Source: Streptomyces sp. MH60 (lineage in GTDB: Bacteria; Actinomycetota; Actinomycetes; Streptomycetales; Streptomycetaceae). Taken from it: DNA of 64,000 nucleotides. The stretch's first letter is position 1. Each line of letters begins with the position of its first letter. Below the pieces are notes generated by a model, which was given only the letters and a program-made list of their open reading frames with translations, searched no databases and was not told the DNA's origin. The position numbers and the translations under genes were made by a program. The stretch spans positions 1 through 64,000 of the forward strand of contig NZ_MULI01000003.1 in the NCBI RefSeq assembly GCF_002939385.1, written 5' to 3'. Shown here piece after piece: positions 28,257-36,051 of the stretch.

Positions 28257-28411
28257 GGTTGATCGGTCTCCCAACGCGTGGTCGGCGCCCTGCTTGTACG
28301 GAAGCGCCGAACGAGTCCTTCGAGTCTTCCGCTGCCGTGGCCGGAGCCCGGGCCGTGTGCCCGAACTCTTCACGGCTTCCCCGCACGGCGCACGCCGGCG
28401 GCCCCGCCGGG

Positions 28412-28987
28412 TCAGTCCACGGCGAGTACGGGTACCGATGCGGCGAGCGCCGACGGGCCCACGGCCGCACCGCCGAAGTTGTTCTCGACCTCCGCCTTCT
28501 CCGCCGCGCTCGGGTACGGGTTCGTGCACGCGGTGCCCGCGCTCGACCCCGACATCAGGCTCGAACAGGGCCCGGGCTTGCGGTCCGGCAGCCCCAGGAT
28601 GTGACCGAGCTCGTGGGACGAGATGCGTACCGTGTTGTAGCCCTCGTCCACCGCCTGACGGCCGATCCAGACGGTGCCGTTGCCCAGGGAGGTGGTGAGC
28701 GCGCGCGGCCAGCCGTCGTCGGCCAGGACGCGTATGTTGGCCCGCTGCCCGGCCGTGGCCGGACGCAGCTCAGCGCCCTCGACGCTCTCGTTCCAGATCG
28801 CCGCGCCCCGGTCGACCGTGGACCTGAACTCCGCGGAGCCGCTGGCGTCGTAGGTGAGGATCCGGGCCGCGGCCGGGGAACCCGCGGCGTCGCCCGACGC
28901 GCCGGCGGCCACGGCCTCGCCGCTCAGCAGCGGCAGGGACAGCAGTGCGGCGGCGGCGAGGTGTCCGGTCAGTGTGCGGACGTGCAT
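28412..28987 (-). CDS. snpA: Snapalysin-type secreted zinc protease (M7)
   Basis: A 191-residue secreted metalloprotease. A signal peptide covers residues 1-28 (ending SGEAVAA). The M7 zinc motif HELGHILGLPD is near residue 127, and GPCSSLMSG with the two-cysteine ACTNPYPS tail follows, all characteristic of snapalysin. It cleaves milk and other proteins extracellularly. In other streptomycetes a divergent LysR gene (snpR) controls it, but here no LysR gene is adjacent; the upstream neighbour is the cellulase. Confidence 0.93.
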   Translation of the reverse strand: MHVRTLTGHLAAAALLSLPLLSGEAVAAGASGDAAGSPAAARILTYDASGSAEFRSTVDRGAAIWNESVEGAELRPATAGQRANIRVLADDGWPRALTTSLGNGTVWIGRQAVDEGYNTVRISSHELGHILGLPDRKPGPCSSLMSGSSAGTACTNPYPSAAEKAEVENNFGGAAVGPSALAASVPVLAVD

Positions 28988-29113
28988 GCTCGACCTCCTT
29001 GTGGGGGAGAGGAGTCGTGCTCATGACATCATCTGCCACCCTGCCCACCGGGCCCCGCCGCCAATCAGTCAATTCGCGCGGGGCCCCGGACGGCTCCGGA
29101 GCCCCGCCGGGTG

Positions 29114-30499
29114 TCAACTCGTCGGGAAGTCGTCGGCGGTGCTGATACGGCTCTTCACCAGGGCCCCGGACTCGGTCAGTACGCCGCTGCCGCTGTAGTC
29201 GGTGCCCCCGCAGGTGCCCGGCTTGAACGCCGCGCTGCCCTCGTCGGCGTCGGAGTACGTCCAGTTCGCGTAGCTGATCTTCAACCGGTCGAGCAGGTCC
29301 AGCCACGCGACGCTGCTCGCCCGGTCCACCGCGCCGCCGCCGGTGGCGCTCACCGTGCCGAACTCGGAGACGAACAGGGGGAGTCGTGCGGCCGCCCGGC
29401 TCACCGCCGCGCGGTAGGTGTCCTTGTGGCTCGCGGCGTAGAAGTGGAAGGCGTACATGATGTTGGTCGCGTTCACGGGGTTGTTGACCACCTCGCTCTC
29501 GTTCGCGCCGTCCGAGACGCCCAGCGAGGACCAGCCGCGGGTGCCCACGATCACGACCGCGTCCGGGTCGGCGGCCCGGATCACCGGGATGACCTGCTCG
29601 GCATAGCTCTTGACGGCCGCCCAGCTCACCCCGTTGGGCTCGTTGGCGATCTCGTAGATCACGTTCTTCTTGTGCGCGTTGCGCGCGGCTACGGAGGCGA
29701 AGAACGTCTTGGCGCGGTCGAGGTTGAAGTTCGGGTCGCCCGGCGTCAGCGTGTGGAAGTCGATCACGGCGTACATGCCGCGTGCCTCGGCCATGTCGAC
29801 CAGGGAGTTCACCCGGTCGGTGAAGCCCGCCGGGTCGGTCTCGTAGCCGTCCTCCTGCACGTACATGGCGACCCGCAGCAGGTCCGACTTCCAGTCCTTC
29901 GCCAGTGCGTCCAGGGACGCGTCGTTGTAGCAGGGGCCGAACCACTGGATGCCGTGCGTGCTCATGCCGCGGAGCTGTACGGGGCGGTCGTACTGGTTGC
30001 ACAGCTGCACACCGCAGACGTGCAGCTGTCCGTTGACGGCCGCCGGGGTGCCGGACGCGGGCGGATCGGTCGGCGGGTCCGTCGGCGGACCGGTGACGGA
30101 CCCGGTACAGGTCACGCCGTTGAGCGCGAAGGACGTGGGCGCCGGGTTGGAACCGGTGAAGGAGCCCACGAAGCCCAGGTCGGCCGAGGCGCCGGTGGAC
30201 AGCGTGCGGTTCCAGTCGACGCCGCCGGCGGTGACCCTGGAGCCGGACTGCGACCAGGTCGCGTTCCAGCCCTGGACGACCTTCTGCCCGGCGTCCGGCA
30301 TCGCGAACTCGAGCTTCCAGCCGCTGACCGGATCACCCAGGTTCGTGATCTTCACCCCTGCTTGGAAGCCGCCCTCCCACTGGCTGGTGATCGTGTACTC
30401 GGCCGCGCAGCCGGTTGCGGCCTGTGCCGGGGGTCCGGCGAGCACCGTGAGGCCGACGGTCGATGCGCCGGTCGCGAGCAGGGCCAATAGGCGTTTCAA
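29114..30499 (-). CDS. Secreted cellulase, CBM2 plus GH5
   Basis: A 461-residue secreted endoglucanase. The start is TTG 30499, placed seven bases after a GAGGAGGA ribosome binding site; the first codons then give the signal peptide MKRLLALLATGASTVGLTVL. The mature N-terminus is a CBM2 cellulose-binding module (about 35-135: TSQWEGGFQAGVKITN, WNATWSQSG). A TDPPTDPP linker leads to the GH5 catalytic domain (about 160-455), with acid/base Glu in YEIANEPNG and nucleophile Glu in FVSEFGTV. A perfect CebR box lies 49-62 bases upstream, so expression is probably induced by cellobiose or cellotriose. Confidence 0.95.
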   Translation of the reverse strand: MKRLLALLATGASTVGLTVLAGPPAQAATGCAAEYTITSQWEGGFQAGVKITNLGDPVSGWKLEFAMPDAGQKVVQGWNATWSQSGSRVTAGGVDWNRTLSTGASADLGFVGSFTGSNPAPTSFALNGVTCTGSVTGPPTDPPTDPPASGTPAAVNGQLHVCGVQLCNQYDRPVQLRGMSTHGIQWFGPCYNDASLDALAKDWKSDLLRVAMYVQEDGYETDPAGFTDRVNSLVDMAEARGMYAVIDFHTLTPGDPNFNLDRAKTFFASVAARNAHKKNVIYEIANEPNGVSWAAVKSYAEQVIPVIRAADPDAVVIVGTRGWSSLGVSDGANESEVVNNPVNATNIMYAFHFYAASHKDTYRAAVSRAAARLPLFVSEFGTVSATGGGAVDRASSVAWLDLLDRLKISYANWTYSDADEGSAAFKPGTCGGTDYSGSGVLTESGALVKSRISTADDFPTS

Positions 30500-30547
30500 C
30501 GCGTTCCTCCTCGTATGAAGCGGACATGACAAATAGGAACGCATTTT

Positions 30548-30561
30548 TGGGAGCGCTCCCA
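30548..30561. promoter_or_regulatory. CebR operator (cellulose-response box)
   Basis: TGGGAGCGCTCCCA is an exact match to the known 14-base CebR palindrome of Streptomyces. It is 49 bases upstream of the TTG start of the CBM2-GH5 cellulase. CebR represses cellulase and cellobiose-transport genes until cello-oligosaccharides bind. The only exact copy I found in this window. Confidence 0.9.
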
Positions 30562-30638
30562 TAGCCTTCGGGCCGTGACCGTACACCCGTATGCCGGTGC
30601 GCGACAGGTGTCCGACCGTGTCACCGCCCGCGCCGGGG

Positions 30639-31103
30639 TCAGGTGCCGGTGGCGGACGCGTGGCGGGCCAGCTCGGCGGCGAGCCGGCGCATGGCCGTGC
30701 GGTTGGCGCGCCGCATCGTCATGCGTACGACGGGACTCAGCAGGCGGTCCGTGAACGGGGCGCGTACCCAGGCGTACGTGAACGAGACGTGGCTCCCGCC
30801 GGTCCCCAGCGGTTCGATGGTGTAGGTCCCGTGGGCCAGTCGCCGCCCGGCCGCGCTGATGTTGCGTTCGACGATGCGCCGCGGCAGGTCGGCCTGGACG
30901 ACCTCGATGTCGACGCCGGCCTTCGCGCCGCCCAGCGAGGCGGTGACGGAGGCGCGCGAGCCGATGCCACGGGCGGGGCCGCTGCAGTGCCAGCCGGACA
31001 GGTAGTGATCGGTGAACCGCTCGTGATGCGCCATGACATCGAGGAAGTCGTAGACCTGCTCGGGCCGGTGGGGCACGTCGATCGACACAGTGACAGGCTT
31101 CAT
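30639..31103 (-). CDS. SRPBCC (polyketide cyclase-like) protein
   Basis: A 154-residue START/Bet v1-fold protein. It opens MKPVTVSIDVPHRPEQVYDFLDVMAHHERFTDHYLSG, the usual SRPBCC strand-helix start, and ends in a helix DRLLSPVVRMTMRRANRTAMRRLAAEL. Such single-domain proteins bind or convert hydrophobic ligands. It is divergent from a TetR gene across 55 bases packed with three overlapping palindromes; the repressor probably controls this gene. Confidence 0.83.
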   Translation of the reverse strand: MKPVTVSIDVPHRPEQVYDFLDVMAHHERFTDHYLSGWHCSGPARGIGSRASVTASLGGAKAGVDIEVVQADLPRRIVERNISAAGRRLAHGTYTIEPLGTGGSHVSFTYAWVRAPFTDRLLSPVVRMTMRRANRTAMRRLAAELARHASATGT

Positions 31104-31142
31104 GTACCACACGGTACACACGGTGTGTACCAATGGGTACAC
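31104..31142. promoter_or_regulatory. Three overlapping palindromes, compound TetR operator
   Basis: Three symmetric elements overlap: GTACC-ACAC-GGTAC at 31104-31117, the perfect GTACACAC-G-GTGTGTAC at 31114-31130, and GTGTACC-AATG-GGTACAC at 31125-31142. They share the GTAC core, and their centres are about 11-12 bases apart, roughly one helical turn. This array fills most of the gap between the SRPBCC and TetR genes, with the first element touching the SRPBCC start codon. Several repressor dimers could bind side by side. Confidence 0.65.
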
Positions 31143-31158
31143 TCATGGCGTGGTGACC

Positions 31159-31758
31159 ATGGACGGTTCGCAGTCGGCATCCGGCGCCGGACGGGAGACG
31201 CGGGGAGACCGGCGCGCGCTGCTGGTCGACGCGGCAGTCGACCACGTCGCGGCACACGGCATCGCGGACCTGAGCCTGCGCGGGCTCGGCGCCGCGATCG
31301 GGGTCAGCCATCGCATGCTGATCCACTACTTCGGTTCCAAGGAGCAGCTGCTCGTCGAGATCGTCCGGACCGCGGAGCGGCGCCAGCGAGAGTTGCTGTC
31401 CCGGCTCCGCGCGGAGCCCGGTCTCTCGCCCGCCGATGTGGCGCGGCTGCTGTGGCGGCAGCTGACGGACCCGGGGGTGGCCGGTCAGGAGCGGCTCTTC
31501 TTCGAGATCTGCGGACATGCGCTGCGCGGCCGCCCCGAGGCCGCCCCGGTCCTCGAAGGGCTGGTGAGCGACTGGCTGGAGCCCCTGGTGGTTGCCGAGG
31601 TCGAGACCGGGGCGTCGCCCGTCACGGCCAGGAACCGCGCCAGGCTGGGGCTGGCCACCGTCCGCGGCCTGCTGCTCGACCTGCTCGCCACCGGTGACCG
31701 CGCCGGCGTCGACGCGGCGATGGAGGAGTTCCTCAGGCTGTACTACGGCGCCGAGTGA
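31159..31758 (+). CDS. TetR-family regulator
   Basis: A 199-residue TetR protein. The helix-turn-helix is ADLSLRGLGAAIGVSHRMLIHYFGSKEQLLVEIV near residues 38-70, with a helical C-domain. Start is uncertain: ATG 31159, or a GTG a few codons upstream; the frame stays open through the operator region, which is not coding. It is divergent from the SRPBCC gene and sits beside a compound palindrome, so mutual repression is likely. Confidence 0.88.
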   Translation: MDGSQSASGAGRETRGDRRALLVDAAVDHVAAHGIADLSLRGLGAAIGVSHRMLIHYFGSKEQLLVEIVRTAERRQRELLSRLRAEPGLSPADVARLLWRQLTDPGVAGQERLFFEICGHALRGRPEAAPVLEGLVSDWLEPLVVAEVETGASPVTARNRARLGLATVRGLLLDLLATGDRAGVDAAMEEFLRLYYGAE

Positions 31759-31822
31759 TCCGGCGCCCGGAGCAGGGCGCGTGCCGGGGCCGGTCTCCCG
31801 ACCGTGGGCGATGCGGCGCGGG

Positions 31823-33070
31823 TCAGGGGCGCGGCCGCGGGTGCGGAGGCCGTGCGGGCTGGTGCTGCCGGAAGTAGTCGGCGATCGCCGCGGGCGGTGC
31901 GGGTACGTCGACCGGGGTGCCGCCCGAGCGCAGCGAGGTCGTCGCGGCCACCGCGGCGGCGACCGCCTCGCGGGCCGCCACCGGGGAGGTGTCCGTGGGG
32001 CCCCCGGCGGCGGCGAAGCGGAGGAACTCGTCGACCAGCGCCCGGTCCGCACCGCCGTGGTCGTCCTGGGACGGGGTGGGGACGGGGACGGTGAGGTCGG
32101 CGTCGCGCCGGTAGCCGGAGCGGCGCCGGTTCCACACCTGGATCGTCGCCGGATCGCCCTCGATGCCGTCGCCGAAGTTCTCCAGCCGGCCCTCGTCCCC
32201 GATGACGGTGTAGTTGCGCCAGTAGTCCGGCGTGAAGTGGCACTGCTGGTAGCTGGCGAGCACGCCGTTGTCCAGGCGCGTCAGCATCATGCTGATGTCC
32301 TCGACGTCGACGACGGGGTTCAGTTCCCGCAGCGCGGACGGCGGCCAGATCTCCGGGTCGAACCAGTCGGGCATGCGCCCGCCCGCCGGTGCCGGGTCGC
32401 CGGCCCCGCGCCGCGGGTTGCCGCCGTACACCGACAGGGCGCCCTGCGCGACGACGTTCCTGGAGTAGCCCCCGGCGAGCCAGTGGATCACGTCGAGGTC
32501 GTGGGCGCCCTTCTGCAGGAGCAGCCCCGTGGTGTTGGCCCGCTCGGCGTGCCAGTCCTTGAAGTAGTAGTCCCCGCCGTGCCCGACGAAGTGGCGGCAC
32601 CACACGGCGCGCACCTGCCCTATCGCACCGTCGTCGATCAGCTCGCGCATCCGCCGCAGCACCGGGAGATGGCGCAGGTTGTGGCCCACGTACAGGCGGC
32701 TGCGGGAGTCGTACGCGGCCCGCAGCAGGGCGTCGCAGTCCTCGACGGTGATCGCCAGCGGCTTCTCCACGAACACCGGAACCCCGGCGGCCAGGAAGAA
32801 CAGCGCGGGCCGCGTGTGCACGTGGTCCGGCGTGAGGACGAACACGGCGTCCAGGCCGTCCTCGGCCATCTCCTCGTACCGCTCGTGCAGCACCACGTCC
32901 GGTCCGAACAGGGCCCTGGCGTCCTTCCGGCCCCGCGGGTCCGGATCGGCGCAGGAGACCACCCGGGCGAGCCCGGGACGGTTCGCCAACGCGGCCAGGG
33001 GCGCGCGCTGGCCGACGCCGATCACGCCGACGCGCAGTTCCGACCTCGATGTCTCGTCATGGTGGCTCAC
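31823..33070 (-). CDS. Gfo/Idh/MocA-family oxidoreductase
   Basis: A 415-residue NAD(P)-dependent oxidoreductase. The Rossmann motif LRVGVIGVGQRAPLAAL is at residues 12-28, followed by DAVFVLTPDHVHTRPALFFLAAGVPVFVEKPLAIT with the catalytic EKP lysine near residue 107. The C-terminal alpha/beta domain has GGDYYFKDWHAERANTTGLLLQKGAHDLDVIHWL. The family acts on sugars and inositols. The ROK regulator gene lies 108 bases upstream on the same strand; together they look like a carbohydrate-utilisation fragment, although no transporter is adjacent. A Pro-rich tail ends the protein. Confidence 0.91.
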   Translation of the reverse strand: MSHHDETSRSELRVGVIGVGQRAPLAALANRPGLARVVSCADPDPRGRKDARALFGPDVVLHERYEEMAEDGLDAVFVLTPDHVHTRPALFFLAAGVPVFVEKPLAITVEDCDALLRAAYDSRSRLYVGHNLRHLPVLRRMRELIDDGAIGQVRAVWCRHFVGHGGDYYFKDWHAERANTTGLLLQKGAHDLDVIHWLAGGYSRNVVAQGALSVYGGNPRRGAGDPAPAGGRMPDWFDPEIWPPSALRELNPVVDVEDISMMLTRLDNGVLASYQQCHFTPDYWRNYTVIGDEGRLENFGDGIEGDPATIQVWNRRRSGYRRDADLTVPVPTPSQDDHGGADRALVDEFLRFAAAGGPTDTSPVAAREAVAAAVAATTSLRSGGTPVDVPAPPAAIADYFRQHQPARPPHPRPRP

Positions 33071-33178
33071 GTGCTGTCCCTTCGTTCCCGGCGGGGGAGG
33101 GGTGGTCGTGGTGTGCGGAGGGAGGGGGGCAAGCCGGACCGGCGCGCCGGGGCGGCCCGGCGCCGACGCGGCGGGCGC

Positions 33179-34336
33179 CTAGCGGCGTGGCGCGGTCGGC
33201 GCGGAGAGTCCGTCGCTCAGCAGCCGGTCGTCCACCTCGTCCAGCGCGAGGCGCACCGCGCCCAGGGCCACGCTCTCGTCGCCGAGCGTGGAGGCGCGCA
33301 GTTCCGGCAGGCGCAGGCAGTGTTTGGTCAGTTCGCGGCGCAGCGGTTCCAGGACCACGTCGGCGGAGCGCGAGAAGCCGCCGCCGTAGACGACGACCTG
33401 CGGGTCCAGGGTCAGCACCAGCGCGGCGACCCCCACCGCGAGGTCGCGGGTGTAGCGGCGGACCGCGGTCCTCGCGTCCCGGTCGCCGTCCCGCGCCGCC
33501 TGGAAGACCCAGGCGGCGGCCTCGCCGGGCGCGGCCGTGGCCGGGATACCGGGGCAGGACCGGAGGTGGTCCGGAGCGGTGAGCCAGCGCACCGCCCTGA
33601 GGGCGCCGATCTCTCCCGCGGCGCCGCCGTGGCCACGGCGCAGGGTGCCGTCCAGGATGAGACCGGCGCCGGTACGCAGTCCGGCGAGGAGGAAGACGAT
33701 GTCGTCCGCGTCCTGCGCCACGCCCCTCCACCGCTCGGCCACGGCGGAGAGCTTGCAGTCGTTCTCGACCCGGACGGGGCAGGAGAAGCGGGCCGCGAGG
33801 TGGGCGACCGGGTCGGCCTCGGTCCAGCCGGGCAGCGGAGTGGACAGGCTGGTCCGGCCCGCGGCGTCGACCGGGCCGGTCACCCCGACCGTCACCGCCC
33901 AGACGTCGTCCGGTGTCATCCCGGTGGCCCGGAGGACGTCGTCGATGACCCGGTCGACCTCCGACAGCCGTGCCGCGGGCGGCGCTTCGGGGTCGACCGG
34001 CCGGCGCAGCGTCCGCACGAGGTTGCCCTCCAGGTCGCTGAGGACCGCCAGCACCTTGTGCACACCGACGTCGAGGCCGAGCACATGGCCGGCGTCGGCC
34101 CGGAACCGGTACCGGCGGGCGGGGCGCCCCACCACGCTGCCGGTCCCGGGCTCCCGCACCTCGGCCCAGCCCTCGGTGACCAGTGCCCGCACCAGTACGT
34201 CCACGGCGGGACGCGACAGACCGGCCCGGCCCGCGAGTTCGGTGACCGTCGACGGGGGGTTGCCGCGCAGCGCCCACACGATGGACAGCTGGTTCATCTC
34301 GCGCATCCGGGACAGGTCTGTTCCGGTCGTCACCAT
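33179..34336 (-). CDS. ROK-family transcriptional regulator
   Basis: A 385-residue ROK protein. The N-terminal winged helix is residues 15-70 (IVWALRGNPPSTVTELAGRAGLSRPAVDVLVRAL), and the ROK domain covers 85-370 (LGLDVGVHKVLAVLSDLEGN, VTVGVTGPVD, VENDCKLSAVAE, GAGLILDGTLRRGHGGAAGEIG). The usual zinc-binding CxCGxxGC motif after the last segment is missing: only one cysteine (RSCPG) is present. It therefore looks like a sugar-sensing regulator rather than a kinase. It is followed by a Gfo/Idh/MocA gene on the same strand. Confidence 0.9.
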   Translation of the reverse strand: MVTTGTDLSRMREMNQLSIVWALRGNPPSTVTELAGRAGLSRPAVDVLVRALVTEGWAEVREPGTGSVVGRPARRYRFRADAGHVLGLDVGVHKVLAVLSDLEGNLVRTLRRPVDPEAPPAARLSEVDRVIDDVLRATGMTPDDVWAVTVGVTGPVDAAGRTSLSTPLPGWTEADPVAHLAARFSCPVRVENDCKLSAVAERWRGVAQDADDIVFLLAGLRTGAGLILDGTLRRGHGGAAGEIGALRAVRWLTAPDHLRSCPGIPATAAPGEAAAWVFQAARDGDRDARTAVRRYTRDLAVGVAALVLTLDPQVVVYGGGFSRSADVVLEPLRRELTKHCLRLPELRASTLGDESVALGAVRLALDEVDDRLLSDGLSAPTAPRR

Positions 34337-34532
34337 GCCTGGTACTCCCTGCGAGGGTTGCCGTGCGCGCCGCTGGACATTGCTGAGGAGTTCCACCGAC
34401 GCCGTTCCGTCATCGACCGCGGCTCGCCCGGGCGGGCGGGCCCCGGCGGTCGCGCAACTGCGGTGCGGCCACCCATGGTTGTCCTCCGACGGTATCCGCG
34501 CCGCACCTCTTGCCAGTGGGGCCGTGGAGTAC

Positions 34533-34563
34533 ATATTGATGAGGGGCAGTGAAACTTTGTCAA
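34533..34563 (-). promoter_or_regulatory. Possible promoter for the ROK gene
   Basis: In the 300-base gap between the ROK gene and the divergent reductase gene, the minus strand has TTGACA at 34563-34558 and TCAATA or CAATAT about 18-19 bases downstream. This would give an RNA with a 5' leader of about 190 bases. The -35 hexamer is perfect but the -10 is poor. The rest of the gap (34337-34636) holds an unusual A+T-rich patch near 34551-34580 and nothing else I recognise. Confidence 0.35.
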
Positions 34564-34636
34564 TGCTGACTCATAAAAAAGGGTGCGGTCATGTCCTGCT
34601 GAGCAGTCGGGGGCGGAACGGTGTAGAACCGTGGGC

Positions 34637-35257
34637 ATGACAGCGCGCACAGGCAAGGTGATCTGCGACATCACGATCTCCGCCGACGGCTGCTCGGCCG
34701 GAACGGACCAGACCGAGGAACGCCCGTTCGGGAACGACGGTGGCGACGGGTCGGGCGAGAGGCTGCACGGGTGGATGTTCGACAACCCGGAGGAGAACCG
34801 GGCCGAGCTCGAAAGGATGGGCGCCGCCGGGGCGTTCGTCATGGGACGCAACATGTTCGGCCCGGTGCGGGGTGCGTGGGACCGCCCGTGGAACGGCTGG
34901 TGGGGCGACCCACCGCCCTTCCACGCCCCGGTCTTCGTACTCACCCACTACGAGCGTGAGCCGCAGCCGATGGACGGCGGCACGACGTTCCACTTCGTCA
35001 CCGACGGCATCGAGTCGGCACTGGAACAGGCGCGTGCGGCGGCCGGCGGCGCCGATGTCCTGGTCCTGGGCGGCGCGACCACCGTCAACCAGTACCTGGC
35101 GGCAGGCCTGATCGAGGAGTTGCGCCTGCACGTCGTGCCGTTCACCCTGGGCGCGGGCACCCGGCTGTTCGAGGGCGTGCCGCCGCTGGAACTCGAACAG
35201 GTGACGTCGCGGGCGGCGACCGCGGTCACGCACGTGACCTATCGGGTGGTGAGCTGA
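34637..35257 (+). CDS. RibD C-terminal/dihydrofolate-reductase-fold protein
   Basis: A 206-residue reductase-like protein of the RibD_C superfamily: VICDITISADGCSAG at the start, GAFVMGRNMFGPVRG near 70, PVFVLTHYER near 98, and the nucleotide-binding GGADVLVLGGATTVNQYLAAGLIEELRLHVVPFTLGAGTRLFEG near 135-180. It is a paralogue of the gene at 16221, though the sequences differ outside the core. ATG 34637 lies in front of an ordinary region; no operon partner except the remnants downstream. Substrate unknown. Confidence 0.9.
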   Translation: MTARTGKVICDITISADGCSAGTDQTEERPFGNDGGDGSGERLHGWMFDNPEENRAELERMGAAGAFVMGRNMFGPVRGAWDRPWNGWWGDPPPFHAPVFVLTHYEREPQPMDGGTTFHFVTDGIESALEQARAAAGGADVLVLGGATTVNQYLAAGLIEELRLHVVPFTLGAGTRLFEGVPPLELEQVTSRAATAVTHVTYRVVS

Positions 35258-35284
35258 GCCGCCCGTCCGCCGTCCTGCCTGTGA

Positions 35285-35395
35285 ACACCGAGTCACTCCC
35301 GAGCGGAGGTGCGCAAGGCGATCGGCAAGGAGCCGGGGGACACCGTGACCGTCCGGCTCCTGGAGCGGCTGGACGTCCGGAGGGACACGCTCTAG
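35285..35395 (+). pseudogene. C-terminal remnant of a DUF1905 protein
   Basis: A short plus-strand frame reads AEVRKAIGKEPGDTVTVRLL then ERLDVRRDTL and stops. AEVRKAIGKE-GDTV-V matches the end of DUF1905 domains. The rest of the domain, and any start codon or ribosome binding site, are missing. It lies just downstream of the reductase-like gene and touches the truncated DUF3500 gene at its 3' end. Probably a scar of deletion or recombination. Confidence 0.6.
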
Positions 35396-35940
35396 GCGTG
35401 CCGCTCCGTGTAGTGCCCGCGGAGCAGGTCGGCTCCCCAGTCGTGGCGGACGTGCCGCCAGACCGAGTGCGCGTGATTGCCGTCGTCCTGTGTGTTGTCG
35501 TACTCGATCAGGAAGTCCGGGGCGCGCACGCAGTAGTAGTGCCGGTCGCCGGGTGCGAGGCCGCCGGCCCAGGCGAAGGAGACGGTGCTCAGTCCACGGG
35601 CCACGGCGTCCGACCAGCACTCCCGCGCGTACGCCGCGGGCGCGCGGTCGAGATACCGGCGCACCAGACGCTCCAGCAGGTGCTGTTGCCCGGGTGCCAG
35701 GCGGTCGTACGCCAGACCGGCCGGAAGGAGACCCGGATCGGCGAACGGAGCGGCCCGGGTCAGGATGCCGTCCGGCAGCACGGCGGCGAAGACCGCCGAC
35801 GCCCGCGCGGTGCCGTGCAGGCTGGTAACCAGCCGCCTGGCCAGGTCCTCCTCCGGACCGAGGAGCCGGTGGCCCGAGCGCGGGCCGTTGCCGATGCGAG
35901 CCGGTTCCGAGCCGACGAAGTGCGGGGTCACCCGGTCCAT
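35392..35940 (-). pseudogene. DUF3500 protein, truncated at the N-terminus
   Basis: A 182-codon frame corresponds to the C-terminal half of DUF3500 proteins. Visible features are VTPHFVGSEPARI at the start, GPEEDLARRLVTSLHG, a central helix-rich part, then STVSFAWAGGLAPGDRHYYCVRAPDFLIEYDNTQ and HSVWRHVRHDWGADLLRGHY. Full-length members are about 300-350 residues, and the N-terminal half (with its WSWRF-HH-type motif) is absent from the bases upstream. The frame itself is intact, so a short product could still be made, but loss of function is likely. It abuts the DUF1905 remnant tail to tail. Confidence 0.7.
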
Positions 35941-36051
35941 GCTTCACGCCACGGCTCCGGACGGCCCGTGCCACCGGCACACCCACCCCTGCCGGACCGC
36001 TCGCGGCCATCGGGCGCGACAAGCTGAACGGCAAGCTCGAAGGCGGCGTCG

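Noticed and set aside
29092-29103. GGCTCCGGAGCC as terminator of the cellulase gene
   Set aside because: A 12-base palindrome with no loop is not a usable hairpin stem and is expected by chance in this composition.
31592-34552. A 986-codon plus-strand open frame across this segment
   Set aside because: It runs antisense to the Gfo/Idh/MocA and ROK genes and has only low-complexity Arg/Gly/Pro sequence; typical of high-G+C DNA where the opposite strand lacks stops.
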